Shown: piece after piece, positions 33,312 to 44,891 of the stretch
Numbering within the stretch: the first letter of the stretch is position 1
Layout of the letters: each line of letters begins with the position of its first letter
Assembly (NCBI GenBank): GCA_964036665.1
Contig: OZ038529.1
Span: 21,276,060 to 21,340,059, forward strand
DNA: 64,000 bases
From: Gordius sp. MW1
Taxonomy: Eukaryota > Nematomorpha > Gordioida > Gordea > Gordiidae
Reading direction: 5' to 3'
Translations under genes and position numbers: made by a program
Notes under the pieces: generated by a model
The model's input: only the letters and a program-made list of their open reading frames with translations
The model's database searches: none
What the model was told of the DNA's origin: nothing

Positions 33312-35516
33312 ATGGTTTTAAAAATCATGGAAAGTAACACTAATATCAAATATAGTGTTTTAAGTGACAATAACTTAGAAATTAAGGTTGCTTTAATTCA
33401 AATGAAAGTTTCTAGTGACAAAGCTGTAAATATAGAAAACGCTGCCAAGATGATTTCAAAAGCTGTTAAAAATAATGCCAAATTAATAGCTTTACCAGTT
33501 TAAGTTATTTAAGATATTGCTTATAATTTAGGAGTGCTTCAACAGCCCATATGGAAACAAGTATTTTCCTGAATATGCTGAAACTATAGCTGGCTCAACT
33601 TTAACTGCAATGTGTAAAATTGCTTCTGACAGCAAAGTATTTTTATTAGCTGGTTCCATTCCTGAAAAAGAAGGGAATAAACTTTATAACACCTCTGTTG
33701 TGTTAAACCCAGAAGGAGTCATATTAGCTAAATTTAGAAAAGTTTTTTTGGAATATTTTATTTATCCTTTTAAAGGTTCATTTATTTGATATTGATATCC
33801 CTGGAAAAATTAAATTTAAAGAATCTGAAACCTTATCAGCTGGAAATGAGTTGTCAACATTTAATATAGGTAACATCAACTGCACAAAGCAGAATATATC
33901 TCTACAAATTATGCTTTTAATTAAGGTTTCGAAGATATTCATTTTATATTAAATTTTGCACGCAATTTAAATTATTCTTCAATTTGGAATTTAAATATTA
34001 TTTTGCATAAAGTAGGTTAAGAAAGATTGATCAAACAGTTAAATTTAGCTTTAAAAAGGCTTAATTTGCAAGATTCAAAGTTTTAGGAAATAACTTTAAA
34101 TGCCTTACATATATTGTTTATGAGTATAATTTTTTTATTCACAGGCAATGTTAAATTTGGTCTTGGGATATGCTACGACATAAGATTTCCTCAAATGGCT
34201 CAGATGTATAGAAAAATGGGTACTACATTTACAAAAAATGTCAATATCAATTATCTTAAAATTATTTATAGGTTGTCATGTACTCCTCTACCCTGGAGCT
34301 TTCAACATGACAACAGGCCCGGTACATTGGGAATTATTGCTTAGAGCGAGGGCCTTAGATAATCAAGTTTATTGTGCTGGTATATCACCAGCCCACAATG
34401 CTACAAGCGATTATCAAGCTTGGGGACACTCTATGCTAGTTGATCCATGGTATAATACTCATCAGATATTTTAAAGGAAATAATATGCCCATTTAGGAGT
34501 GCTGCAATTAACTAAAAAGTTTACTCTAATTAAAACTATCTACAAACAAGAGACTAATTTGACATATATATTAGAGGTGTGCACGGATCAATCCGATCCG
34601 TCCGAACTCGGATCGGATCAACATTTTAATTTTGGAAGCCGGATCGGATTAACATTTTATTTTAGTCGGATCGGATTTTCAAATTTAAAATAAACAATAA
34701 TAAGTTCTAAGTCAAATAAAATTTTATATTTATTTCAGGTCTATTAAAATTGCTATACCTTATTTTTTATGTATTTTGAATTTAATCATCAATAAAAAGT
34801 TCTGTTCGTAAAATTTTAATTTAAAAATTTCGGATAGGATCGGATTTATATTTTAAAAAACTCGGATCGGATTTAGATTTTAAAAAACTCGGATCGGATG
34901 GGATAAAAAAAAATTTCAAAACCCCTCGGATCGGATCAAAAAAATTTGATCCATGCACACCTCTAATATATACCTATCTTTTTTAGCGTGTGACTCAAAA
35001 ATGATAATAGACATTTAACGTATTCGCTCTTATTAGAGCTCATCAGTATGCCTTACTTAATTTTCTAGTCACATTCTAAGCAAGATCGGTATATAAAGGC
35101 CAAATTAGAACCCATTTTTATGGTGGTTTACAGAATAACTCTCATAATTATGGTTGATAATAATTATTTTGTTATAATTAGATATAATTAATTGCTTTGT
35201 TAATATTTTGAAGATTATATTTATAATAACCCCATTTAAAAGTGCCACAATTAACATAAAAGTTTACTCTAATCAGCGCAATCTAAAAGCAATCATAAAT
35301 TTTGCATTATTTTTCCTTAAATAACAAAAGGGGTAAAGTGATATCCTCAGCTGCCCAGGATCAAGAAATCATATATGGTGATATTGGTATGTTATAGAAA
35401 ATAGTAAATAAAACAGCTTGTAATTCAATTTGTTAGATCTTAACTATTTGAATGAAGTTAGGAGTCAAATACCCATTGGAAACCAAATGAGGCTAGATGT
35501 ATATGAAGAAAAGTAA
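33312..35516 (+). CDS. NIT2: Omega-amidase NIT2 (nitrilase superfamily), seven exons
   Basis: NIT2 hydrolyses alpha-ketoglutaramate and alpha-ketosuccinamate to the keto acid and ammonia, in the cytosol and mitochondria. Exons are 33312-33497, 33532-33741, 33776-33869, 34145-34219, 34272-34449, 35331-35386 and 35437-35516. All introns are GT..AG, of 34, 34, 275, 52, 881 and 50 bp. The 292-residue product compares with about 276 in mammals; the excess is at the N-terminus, where the second Met at 33327 is an alternative start. The catalytic triad is complete: Glu63 (ECFNSPYG), Lys132 (KFRK before [11 protein letters not shown]) and Cys173 ([11 protein letters not shown]). [21 protein letters not shown] and the C-terminal [16 protein letters not shown] complete the fold. 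No stop or frameshift occurs in the spliced frame, so the gene looks functional. It is convergent with MEIOC. Confidence 0.95.
34572..34965. mobile_element. hAT-like MITE in NIT2 intron 5, with GGATCGGAT arrays
   Basis: The ends TAGAGGTGTGCACGGATCAA and TTGATCCATGCACACCTCTA are inverted copies. The flanks ATATATAT and ATATATAC match at 7 of 8 bases. The interior holds several GGATCGGAT words near each end. It lies wholly in the intron and leaves both splice sites intact. It accounts for nearly half of the 881-bp intron. Confidence 0.82.
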
Positions 35517-35571
35517 AGGCAAAAAATAGTCTTCAACACATGTTTTATGGTTTAATATTTTATTTATATAA

Positions 35572-35577
35572 AATAAA
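35572..35577 (+). terminator. NIT2 polyadenylation signal
   Basis: AATAAA lies 55 bp after the NIT2 TAA stop and is the first canonical signal downstream. Confidence 0.65.
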
Positions 35578-36540
35578 GTGATTAAATACATATATGTACT
35601 TATTATCAATAGTAATAGTGAGCAAAAATAACAAATGTATAATAAATTAATTTTTGGACATAGATAATTAAACGATGCTAATATAGTGTGACAGGTGGTG
35701 TATTTTGCTACTTCAATCAAGATTAAATGTACGACATCTAAACTATAGTGGTGGATGGGTCATTGATTGCATAGATTGTCACTGGGAATACAACACAAAT
35801 ACTCACCTACACAATTTTAAAATTTGATGCAAGTGGAGGTGAATGAATGTTGTACACTAAATACACCCAAAAAATAACCAGTAGTGTGAATAGTGTAATG
35901 TAAGGAAAACTAGTATCTAATTATATAATGGTAAACAGAGTATAACTAAACTACGTGTTTATAATATCTATTTCTAATCTAAAGATATGATGGGTTATGG
36001 GCTAAATGTTACATCTATGTAAGTGTATATAGGTGAAGGATATAATATCAACTAAATATCTAATGTAATTAATTAATTAGCGATCATTATAAAATATGTT
36101 AAATATAAAACGTATTTAATAACAAATCCAAAATGTGCATAAAGATTTTGGTTATCCTCTAGCAAAATATGCATGAGAAAACAGACTGTAACAGGATAAA
36201 TATAAAGGTCATAGTCTGGCGAGGTGTGAGTGAAAAATGTTGGGTTTACATAAAAATTCCAAAAAACTACGTGTATTTAATATAACGTAGTAGATAATTT
36301 GTGCATTGGGACTCAAAAAATTATGTGGACCAATACAAAATCATGTAGCAACAATATAAACCAAAGGGTATAAAAATGTATTGACCAAAGAGGATTCTCT
36401 ATAAAAAAGTCGAGTAGAAATCTGAAGAGAGGGGGTGGGGGGGTTAACAAAGCTTATAAAAAGCAAGACAACCGGGCAAAGTGTTGAGCGTATAAAAAGT
36501 TAGTAAATTCAAACGCGCACATTACAAAAAAGGTCATCCT
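35578..36540. other. Intergenic gap between convergent NIT2 and MEIOC
   Basis: This is AT-rich 3' flanking DNA of both genes. No further exon, RNA gene or bounded repeat is seen. A G-run lies at about 36430-36443. Confidence 0.5.
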
Positions 36541-39018
36541 TCAAACGCTCATTTTCATTCCGAATACTGATGTCGCGTTGCTCGGCAACAAATGATTATT
36601 GCAGTCATCGAACCAATGCATAAAGTTTTCATTTACGTCATTCAAGCCATCTTTGCAAGAAGCGTGAGAGGTGTTAAAAAACTGGACATCTTTACCGGGC
36701 GCTTTGTAAAAATCCTTAACCTGAGAGTGCATCCAACCAGACTCAGATTTCTGTTAATGCAAGTAAGGCAAAATAGTGTAACAACTCATCTTGATGTAAA
36801 AAAAATCAGATTACTGTTTATCGGTCATACCTTATAGGCGAGATGTTGTTTAAAGTTTTGAACATCGCCTATGGCTTTCATAGTGTTCTTGAATTCAACT
36901 GTTAAGGTAAGAGCAGTCCAGAGGGTAGTTCGCGCAACTTTGGTAGCTCTGCCTAAATCTTTAATCGCCATGGACAAGGCCAAAATATCTCGGTCATCTT
37001 GAAATTTCTTGGGTGACGTTATTTGGTTGCCTACGATAGGTATACCAAGTTTGATATTGTTCATGGTGAAGCGATTCATTTGGCCAGTCTCAATCTCTTC
37101 TCTACGTTTGTGCTGAACAATTCTGATAGAGTTAACCCAAACCTCAATTTTATTGGCCATGCCTCGTGGAAATGATTGATTGTGAAGATTTTGCATTTTA
37201 GACAGAAGCGTCATAATCTGTAATCAATCATATTGATTGTTAATTGATAAAGTCTGGACAAAATTTAAGCATATTGTTTAATAGCATATAAGTTAAACCT
37301 CAATTAAGATAAGATATTTACTTTTGAATGTTCCTTCCAATGATCGACAATCATCCGATCAATACGCGATGGGTTTGGAGAAAGCATGGGCACATTTACA
37401 TTATTATTACTGCACAAGTTTTTTCCTGGATACTTTCTAGCTAACTCAGCTTCACACTTTAAAAAAAATTGTTATAGAAATTATGCAAAGTTTCAACGTT
37501 GAATTTATTATCTAGAAAATGTGCATTAAAAATTACCTTTTTTCTCTCCTTCTCCAAAGATTTGAACTGGGAGAAACATTCCTCCAAATGGAATTGTAGA
37601 GTCAAACATGATTGCGTCTTCCTTCAATACAAAATAACAATCATTATAAAAATGTTAATGTTTAACGTATATTTTCTATTGGATCTATATTTAAGAAATA
37701 ATTACTTATTATTTTGCCTGTAGATAGCTGAAATGGCTGATGAATGGGCATTAAGGTTAGGAAGCATCGGGGCACCATTGAAGTAATGTAATTGATGGGG
37801 TGATGGCATGTAGCCGCCGAAGCGTTGTTGATTAAAGTTAGGGTTCGGAAAAAAGGGTTGATTTGAATTAGGCCGCATAACGTTATAAGGTAAGGGTGGT
37901 AGGGGAGGTCCGTGGAGCCGGGTGAAATTATGAGAATTTTGTGAAAGGACACGAGCGAATTGATTAGATTGCTGCTGCAATGTAGCTTGTTTGATTAATC
38001 CACTATTCATTCCATTGGATCCTAATAAGGGACGAGAGTAGAGCTGATTATCCTGAGACGACGCTTTGCTAACGTTATCCTTTATAGCAGCAGCCTGCTT
38101 TCGAGATGAACCGAGTATAGCTTTACCAGCACCCGCGGTTACATTCAAGCGTTGCAGGTGAGGAAAAGGGGGTGTCGATTGAATCGATTCCATTTTGCTG
38201 TTAATATAATCGGAATTGAGGGCGGCCACGCTTTTTTGAATAAGGCACCGGGCTAACATAGATGCTTCGGAAGAATCTTCGATGGAGTATTGTCGAAACG
38301 TGAATGCTGTGGGATTGGGAACAAAATGACAAGTATCCACGGCAGTGGGTTGTTGAGGTAAAACACTTTTTTCGTCTTCGCATAGGGATACCCGATCGTA
38401 TAATCTCCTAGCGGTCGGTTTGGTTGATAGATTAGTCTTTAAAGTTGCTGCGGAGATGTTATTATGAATATGTGAAGCTCCTGAGTTAGCGTGTGCTGGG
38501 CTAATGGACGCAACATTTCCCAGTTGAGAAGGACTCGGTAAGGTAGTAGTTAAAAAAGACGGAACATCCGCTATCACTTGGTCATCTTGAGTAGGTGACC
38601 ATATGTTGGAAAAATATTTGGATCCGAACCTAAAGCGAGCATAAAAAAAAGTAAGTTCGCACGAATTAAAAATATTCCATATCTATAATAAAATAAGATA
38701 AAATCACGGTTAATACCCAGAATCGTTCAAAGTGTTCAACAACGACATAGTACTGTCTCCCGATTCGTCCCCGCTAGTTTTCCCACTCATATCCAAGCTC
38801 AAGAGGGTATGGTCAAAAGTAGAATTATAGTCGTTATCATCGACTATTTTATTCACCATTTCGTCGAAAAAAGTGAGGTCCGGTTGTGTAAATGTTGAAG
38901 AATCGAACGCGACATTATCCTTGGCAGTGAAAATTTGAACATCTTCGGAATTGCAAAAAAGTCCGAGGTCCAGTCCGTTGCTCAAGTGTATGGGGTTCGT
39001 GAATAACGATTTAGTCAT
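36541..39018 (-). CDS. MEIOC: MEIOC-like meiosis protein, six exons
   Basis: In vertebrates MEIOC partners the RNA helicase YTHDC2 to sustain meiotic prophase in germ cells. Exons are 39018-38717, 38629-37706, 37621-37537, 37456-37322, 37217-36831 and 36750-36541. GT..AG introns are 87, 84, 80, 104 and 80 bp. The product is 680 residues. Residues 1-408 are low-complexity, Ser/Asn/Gln-rich. The conserved C-terminal domain follows: LEECFSQFKSLEKERKK, EAELARKYPGK (439-449), PSRIDRMIVDHWKEHSK (466-482), a VQHKRREEI segment, and DDRDILALSMAIKDLGRATK (about 555-574) before ARTTLW. These match the MEIOC domain as I remember it. The frame stays open upstream of 39018 but without another ATG, and a TTTATAG acceptor-like site precedes this Met, so a further 5' exon is possible. 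No breaks were found. Confidence 0.88.
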
Positions 39019-39222
39019 CGAGTCTATAAATGAGGAAATGATATTACGATTTATATTTGGCACAAGTGCAAATTTTTGAAATAAAGATTGAAAAAATACT
39101 AATATCCCGATTACTGGAAAAAGTTGTAGAATACTTTAAAATAGTCAGGGTTACGAAGTAAAATAACGTGTATAAAAGTTATGTTAAAAAAAACAATAAA
39201 TGGAAAAGGGTAATAACACCGC

Positions 39223-39275
39223 TATATATATAGACGTTCAAAAACGCGCGTTCGTGACGTCAATATTTCCGGCAA
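39223..39275 (-). promoter_or_regulatory. Candidate MEIOC promoter: CRE, TATA box and ETS-like site
   Basis: Read on the minus strand there is GCCGGAAA (ETS-like, 39274-39267), a full palindromic CRE TGACGTCA (39262-39255) and TATATATATA (39232-39223). The CRE-to-TATA spacing is about 22 bp. The TATA box is about 205 bp upstream of the ATG, giving an expected leader of about 175 bases. A CRE next to a TATA box is a common arrangement in germ-cell promoters driven by CREM, which would fit a meiotic gene. That link is inference. Confidence 0.5.
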
Positions 39276-40600
39276 AAAACGGTTTTCGTCTCTAAGCCAA
39301 AGAGAGAGAGAGAGGGGGAGGAATGACGCAAAAAAGCACTGTGTAAACAAATAACCGATAGCGCGAAGCAGACGCATTTTACCAATTTTATTAATGAAGC
39401 GCGCCCAGGGGTTAACCTTAAACTTGCAATACTTCGCCCCTTACCTACCGCTCAAACCTGATGGTAGTGGGGTGGGAATAATCGATAAACATAATTTGGG
39501 AAAAGGATGACTCAAATTTGGTCTGTCATTTTTCAAATGTCAAATTAATCAATAAGATACCGCGAAATGAAGGGAGGATTGAGGGGGGGGGGTCAAGATG
39601 AGAGCGCAAAAATATCATTAGTGTGTCTGTTACGTCAACTGCGTTTATTTGGTAAGTAAAGGTATAGCAAATCATCCTCCCTACGTTATAATGACGACTT
39701 AAAGAGAAACCAAAAAGTGTCAAATTCTGGGAAGGGTTAATTAATGCTATTAAAAATTATAATTTGCATTATTTAATTTGATACAAAATTATTTTAATCA
39801 ACAAATTTAAATTAAGTTTTGTTATATATTTTAATAATGTATAAATTATATGCATAATACAAAAAGTTTATATCAGTAGTAATCATACTATGAGGCATTC
39901 ACCCAATCGAATTTTTCTCGGGCAATGACTATTTTATCATATAGAGGAGTGGAGTTAATAAATTTTAAACGATGTTAATAAGATAATGTTTTAAATGCTT
40001 AGAAATTTGCATGCGTCGGATGGAATGATTAATATATAAATGTTTCACAAATGATGTGACCTTTGAGGCTAAAATAATTTGGCTAAATGACACAATCACA
40101 AGTTGGAAAGAACAAATTTTGGCAGGCAAGTTTCAACTAAATAAGTCGACAAAAAAAACGAATTTAAACAAAGAACAAAAAAGTACCGAAATTACCGTTA
40201 GAGAACCAAACGATATTTTAAATCAAATCACGTGGTTTTAGAGTTTAGAATGTTTCTAAATTTTATTGTTTAGTTACAAAACATGACGCTTTGATTGGTC
40301 GATCGCTTAAATTTCAAAAAATAAACAAATTAGCTCTAAAATTAAAAAAGTGGATAAAAATTTAAATTAGTAAAATAATTTAAGCTATGAGAATTTGTGC
40401 TCACGTGAAAATATTGGGATGCCTTTGGCCAAAATGTAAAAAATATTTTTAGCTGGCACTACAAATACTTTAAATTTTTTTGTTCCCCAAACTTATTTAG
40501 GTCACATAGCGGCTAAAAACAAAACAAAAAAAACTCATCCCCTAAAAACACCTTAATATGACACAAATTTTGAAATGTATTGCATATTTTTAAATATTTA
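39276..40600. other. Intergenic DNA upstream of MEIOC, nothing else recognised
   Basis: It contains an AG-rich run (GAGAGAGAGAGAGGGGGAGG near 39301) and AT-rich sequence. A 61-codon open frame at 40056-40241 is Lys/Thr-rich with no recognisable domain and no supporting splice context. Confidence 0.45.
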
Positions 40601-40660
40601 CAGGGGCGTAAGGGGGAAGTAGATAGGGGCAGTTGCCCCCCCCCCTTTATCCTTTATGAT
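40601..40660. mobile_element. Single terminus of a GGGCGTA-type MITE
   Basis: CAGGGGCGTAAGGGGG is followed by GGGGCAGTTGCCCCCCC, the left part of the family. The right terminus is missing. Confidence 0.5.
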
Positions 40661-40913
40661 TTATTTATAACAGGCATTTAGTTTATAAAATAATCATTTT
40701 TTAAATTGTTTTAAAGTACGTTTTTAATTATCACAAATTAATTTAAGAGTTTAAAACTTGTACATAAATACTTCCTTCGTAAAACAGTGGTTGGATTGGA
40801 AGGTCAGAGTTAATTATTATTATTGTTAACGCTTCTCAAGGACAAGGTCAAATGGCCAGTTAACTTTCCCATAAATTAATCAAATTTAAATGTAAGGGCC
40901 AGATAAAGGCAAG

Positions 40914-41078
40914 TATGAGCGTAGCCAAGGGGGGCAGGGAGGGGCGGCTGCCCCCCTCTAAATCCAAAAATTTGTTGAAACTTATTACAATTATGGCTAA
41001 AATTTCAAAAAATGATCATTTTGCCCATCCCTAAATCTTTATTGCCCCCCTCTAATTAAAATGCTGGCTACGCCCATG
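40914..41078. mobile_element. hAT-like MITE with exact 8-bp duplication
   Basis: The ends are TATGAGCGTAGCCAAGG and GCTGGCTACGCCCATG. Flanks are identical: AAGGCAAG (40906-40913 and 41079-41086). The body has GGGCGGCTGCCCCCC, CTCTAAATCCAAAAA, then GATCATTTTGCCC and CCTCTAATT. This copy best defines the family as hAT-type by duplication length. Confidence 0.92.
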
Positions 41079-41086
41079 AAGGCAAG

Positions 41087-41606
41087 GGTTCATAAAGTAA
41101 TTTTAAATAAAAAAAATTGCCCCTCCCTCATTTATAATCATTCCCCCCCCCCTCTGCAAACTTATATATATTGTTAACTCCTCCAGTGTTTTCATCTACA
41201 TTAATAATTTAAAAAAATGACCTTAATTTTGCTCAATATATACAAATATTATATATGGTTATTCAAATTTATATAACAATGATACACACATTTATATTTA
41301 ATTTAATGACTCTAGATCTATTAATTTAATCTCACATTTCTAAACCTATTCTAGAGTAAATATAATGATAGGGCCACCAGTTTCATTTAAAAAGATTACA
41401 AATTGTTTTCCAAAATTAAAACACATAAAATCAGGCATTTTATAAACAAAAGCCAATTTCTTCTTATATTTTGGATTAATTTAGGAGATAAAATTTTAGA
41501 TAAATAAAGTAGCGTACATTTAATGCAAATCCGACTGCTGTTTTATAAGTGATGAAGCAGGCATCATATTTGCGAGACCGCAAATACGCTTTAAAAAGAT
41601 TATAAA
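41087..41606. other. AT-rich spacer between MITEs
   Basis: No gene or RNA is seen. A C-run lies near 41145. Confidence 0.45.
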
Positions 41607-41764
41607 CATGGGCGTAGCCAGGGGAATTAGAGGGGGCAATAATGATTTAGGGAGGGGCAAATTATAATTCTTTAGAATTTAGTCATAATTGTATTTAAAA
41701 AAAATTTGGATTCAAAAGGGGGCAGCCCCGCCCCCCTCCCTGCCTCCCCCTGCCTACGCCCATG
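41607..41764. mobile_element. hAT-like MITE, reverse orientation
   Basis: It begins CATGGGCGTAGCCAGGGG and ends TGCCTACGCCCATG. The GGGGGCAGCCCCGCC block is at the right side, so this copy is inverted relative to 40914-41078. No duplication is discernible. Confidence 0.82.
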
Positions 41765-42238
41765 CATGGATGTACATTATAAAAAATATAAATATATTTC
41801 GGCAAAAAGGTTGATTTGATGCTGAATTCTTTGTTATTTTAAATTTTTAAATAGAGATTTAGATCGACATTTACCTTGAGGAAAATAACACCTAAGGTTG
41901 TCTTTTGATAAGGGTTGTTGTTTGACTTACTGAAAGCTATGAAATTTAAGTAAACTGCATTTTCTTCTTTATTCAATGGCATTTATTTAGAGAAGGGAAA
42001 CGTCTATTTTTTTTCAGAAATTCGTACCCGTCTAGACAGTCGTCTAATGAGTTATAAAGATTATCATAAAAATTGTTTTTGTCAATAATCGATTGCTAAT
42101 GTCAACCCGCTAAGTCATGCCCATGTGCAAACCAATCTGAGCTCAAGCGGGGTGAGATAGGGAGCGGTATTTAACCCCCCCTTCATTTAAAAAGGTTTAA
42201 AAAATAATATATTTTTTACCCAAAATGTATAACAGATG
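41765..42238. other. AT-rich spacer, nothing recognised
   Basis: No supported feature. Confidence 0.45.
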
Positions 42239-42400
42239 CATGGGCGTAGCCAGGATTTGAATTATAGGGGGGGGGGCAATAATGATTTAGGGAAGGGCAA
42301 AACGATCATTTTTTAACTTAACCATAATTATATTGAGTTTTAAAGGTTTTTTGGATTTAGAGGCGGGCAGCCCCCCTCCCTACTTCTTACCCCCAGGAGT
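42239..42400. mobile_element. hAT-like MITE, right end truncated
   Basis: It begins CATGGGCGTAGCCAGG and has the reversed body with GCGGGCAGCCCCCCTCC near 42363. The complementary terminus is replaced by unrelated sequence. Confidence 0.7.
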
Positions 42401-43369
42401 CAAGAGTAAATAGGAAGACGATTGTGATAGCCATTTAATTAATGAATGTATGTCATCACTCATCAAGCTATAAAATTGGACACTAAAAATAAATTAAAGA
42501 TGCCTAGGGGATTTACCTCAATTTTATTCGAAAGGTAGGAGGAAGTGTTAGTTTCTAAGAATTAGACTAATTTTTGTAGAGGAACGATTTCAAAAAAGGC
42601 AAATATTTTTCGCAAATTTTTATAATTCCAAAAAATATAATCAACTTTTTAGAGCTAAAATTTGCTTGTGATTATTTTTACAATCCATAGAGCAATTCAT
42701 CCTTCAGCCTAAATTGATTTGAAAAATTAATATTAAAAACCAAATTTTTAACATTACACTATAATACATGTAAAGAAAAGTACAATGTTGTACAAAAAGC
42801 GTTCCAAAAAATAAGCTATAAGTATAAGGAAATGTGATAAAACGACATCTATTAAGTGCAAAAAAGTGATGTAAATAGCAAAAAATTTATAAATGCTATA
42901 AAATTTGTGGAAAATTCAAATTGAAAACTTGCTTTATTATTTTACTAAAAACAATATTAAATTATTTTATTAATTAAAATAGTTTATTTTAGCGTTTAAT
43001 TAGGTATGCTAAATGTTATCATTTAACTATTATATTAAACAGGATGTAAACAGTACAGTATACAGCTCTAATATAAATATTAGGGATAAACGTTATAGAT
43101 ATAGTGTATTAGTGTATACGATGTTTGTCAAATTGGCCTTCAAATAATAAATGTGTTTTATTACAAAAATTTAGAAAAAATATAAGCTCTGTTCGATGCC
43201 ACTTATACAAAATAATTTAGAACGTATTTTAAATTAAACTGAACATACTAAAGATTAACTTAATTTTTTTTTATTACAAACATTTCAAACACATTTTTAT
43301 TAGCCTGTCAACGAGGTTATAAATTTTTATTAAATGTCCCCATCCTATGGACTTCGGCAAGTTTTAAAT
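42401..43369. other. AT-rich spacer, nothing recognised
   Basis: No supported gene, RNA or bounded repeat. Confidence 0.45.
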
Positions 43370-43490
43370 TAGAGGGGGCGGGGGGGCAATAATGATTTAA
43401 AGAGGGGCAAAATTATATTTTTTTAAATTTTTGCGTTTAGGGGAGGGGCAGATGTCTCCCTGCCCCCCAGCTAGACCCACTGTTGGAAGT
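43370..43490. mobile_element. Degenerate MITE body
   Basis: The family body (GGGGGGCAATAATGATTTA, GGGGCAAAATTAT, GGGGCAG) is recognisable, ending CCCCCCAGCTAGACCCAC. The termini are eroded. Confidence 0.55.
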
Positions 43491-43603
43491 ATTAAAATTA
43501 CTTAAAAAATTTGTGAAATAAATATATGCAATTAAAAAGGTTTAATTAAAATTGAATATAATATTTTTATTACATTTTATAGGATAAGGCAATGGGTGTG
43601 AAC

Positions 43604-43712
43604 TAGAGACCTGCAAAGTCACTTTTTTTCACCCTAACCCGACCCGATGGCATAAATTTTTAACCCGAACCCAGACCCGAATCGGGTTTGGAGTCATCCG
43701 TGCAGGTCTCTA
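43604..43712. mobile_element. Short element with AGAGACCTGCA inverted termini
   Basis: The ends TAGAGACCTGCAAAGTCAC and GTGCAGGTCTCTA pair. The interior has AACCCGACCCGA and its complement TCGGGTTTGG. It is the compact relative of 7929-9023. Flanks GTGTGAAC and GTGTGGTG match at only 5 of 8 bases. Confidence 0.75.
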
Positions 43713-43727
43713 GTGTGGTGTGACACG

Positions 43728-43901
43728 CATGGGCGTAGCCAAGGAGGGGGGGGGGGGCAGGGAGGGGCGACTGCCCCTTTCTAAATTTAAAAATTTGTTA
43801 AAATAAATTAGAATTATGACCAAAATTTTAAAAAATAGTCATTTTGCCCCTCCCTAAATCATTATTGCCCCCCTCTAATTCCAATGCTGGCTACGCCCAT
43901 G
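43728..43901. mobile_element. hAT-like MITE of the GGGCGTAGCC family
   Basis: It begins CATGGGCGTAGCCAAGG and ends GCTGGCTACGCCCATG, with a well-preserved body including GGGCGACTGCCCC and CCTCTAATTCC. It sits 15 bp from the preceding element. Confidence 0.87.
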
Positions 43902-44398
43902 AGCTTGACCTTGGTATTTTTATTTTGTAAATTTATTCTAGCTCAGCCTTGCGCAAAATTATATTTAACATAAGTTTTAAAGTTTAAATTATATTATTAT
44001 TGAAAATATAATTTGTAAAGACTAAAAGAAAATTGATTATGAATTTTTAGTGGTAAAGTAGTTTATAATGGATGCCTTAAATGCCAAAAAACGAAAAATA
44101 CCTATAAACTTTGAAAGATAACACAAGAGTTCATGTAAATTTGTATTAAAAGTAAATTAAAAAAAAAATTGTCAAAAATTTAAAATAAATTTGAGAGATA
44201 GAGTACAAAGGTACAAGCATGTTCTATGCGGCATAAAAAAACAACAATTTAAATTTAAAGGTACAATAGGTAAAAAAAAATACAATTTTTATTAAAAGAT
44301 AAAATACTTTAACTTTAAGAAATTTATCAATTTAAATTATTATTATTATTATCCAAACAACAATAAACAACGCAATGACATTTGAAGGATTTTGATTC
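43902..44398. other. AT-rich spacer, nothing recognised
   Basis: A short ATT microsatellite lies near 44335-44352. No gene is supported. Confidence 0.45.
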
Positions 44399-44545
44399 TT
44401 GGGCGTAAGGTATACAAATTGTGGGGGAGGGAAAAATTTTAAAAAGGGGGTTAATTGCAAAATATATAATTTTTATTAAATTTTTTGTCAAATTTTTAAC
44501 AATTATTTAATTAAAGGGTGTACTTTGCCCCCTTGCCTATAGATA
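44399..44545. mobile_element. Degenerate GGGCGTA-type MITE
   Basis: TTGGGCGTAAGGTATAC is followed by GGGGGAGGGAAAAATTTT and, near the right side, TTGCCCCCTTGCC. Only fragments of the family are visible. Confidence 0.4.
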
Positions 44546-44727
44546 TATATAGTAAATTTACATAATAATTCGCATTTGGGTGTAAAATATCGAAAATATA
44601 AGAAGTAGTTTTGTAAAAACGGCTGGGCTTTGTTACGTTTAGTTTCGTTATTTTAAACATTATATTTTCTCTATGTAACTTTGATTCATGATACAAATTA
44701 GTTCTCATATATGGGAATGGGTCTATA

Positions 44728-44891
44728 CATGGGCGTAGCCAGGGGTTGGCAGGGAGTGGCAGCTGCCCCCCCTCTAAATCCAAAAATTCTACAAAATTTA
44801 ATATAATTATGGATCAAATTACTCAAAATTATTATTTTGCCCCTCCCTAAATCATACGCCCCCTCTAAATCTAATCCTGGCTACGCCCATG
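44728..44891. mobile_element. hAT-like MITE with 7/8 duplication
   Basis: It begins CATGGGCGTAGCCAGGGG and ends CTGGCTACGCCCATG. The flanks GGTCTATA and AGTCTATA match at 7 of 8 bases, and the body is intact. Confidence 0.9.

Noticed and set aside
39019-39063. MEIOC start at 39063
   Set aside because: The codon there is GTG; the first in-frame ATG is at 39018. An upstream exon remains possible.
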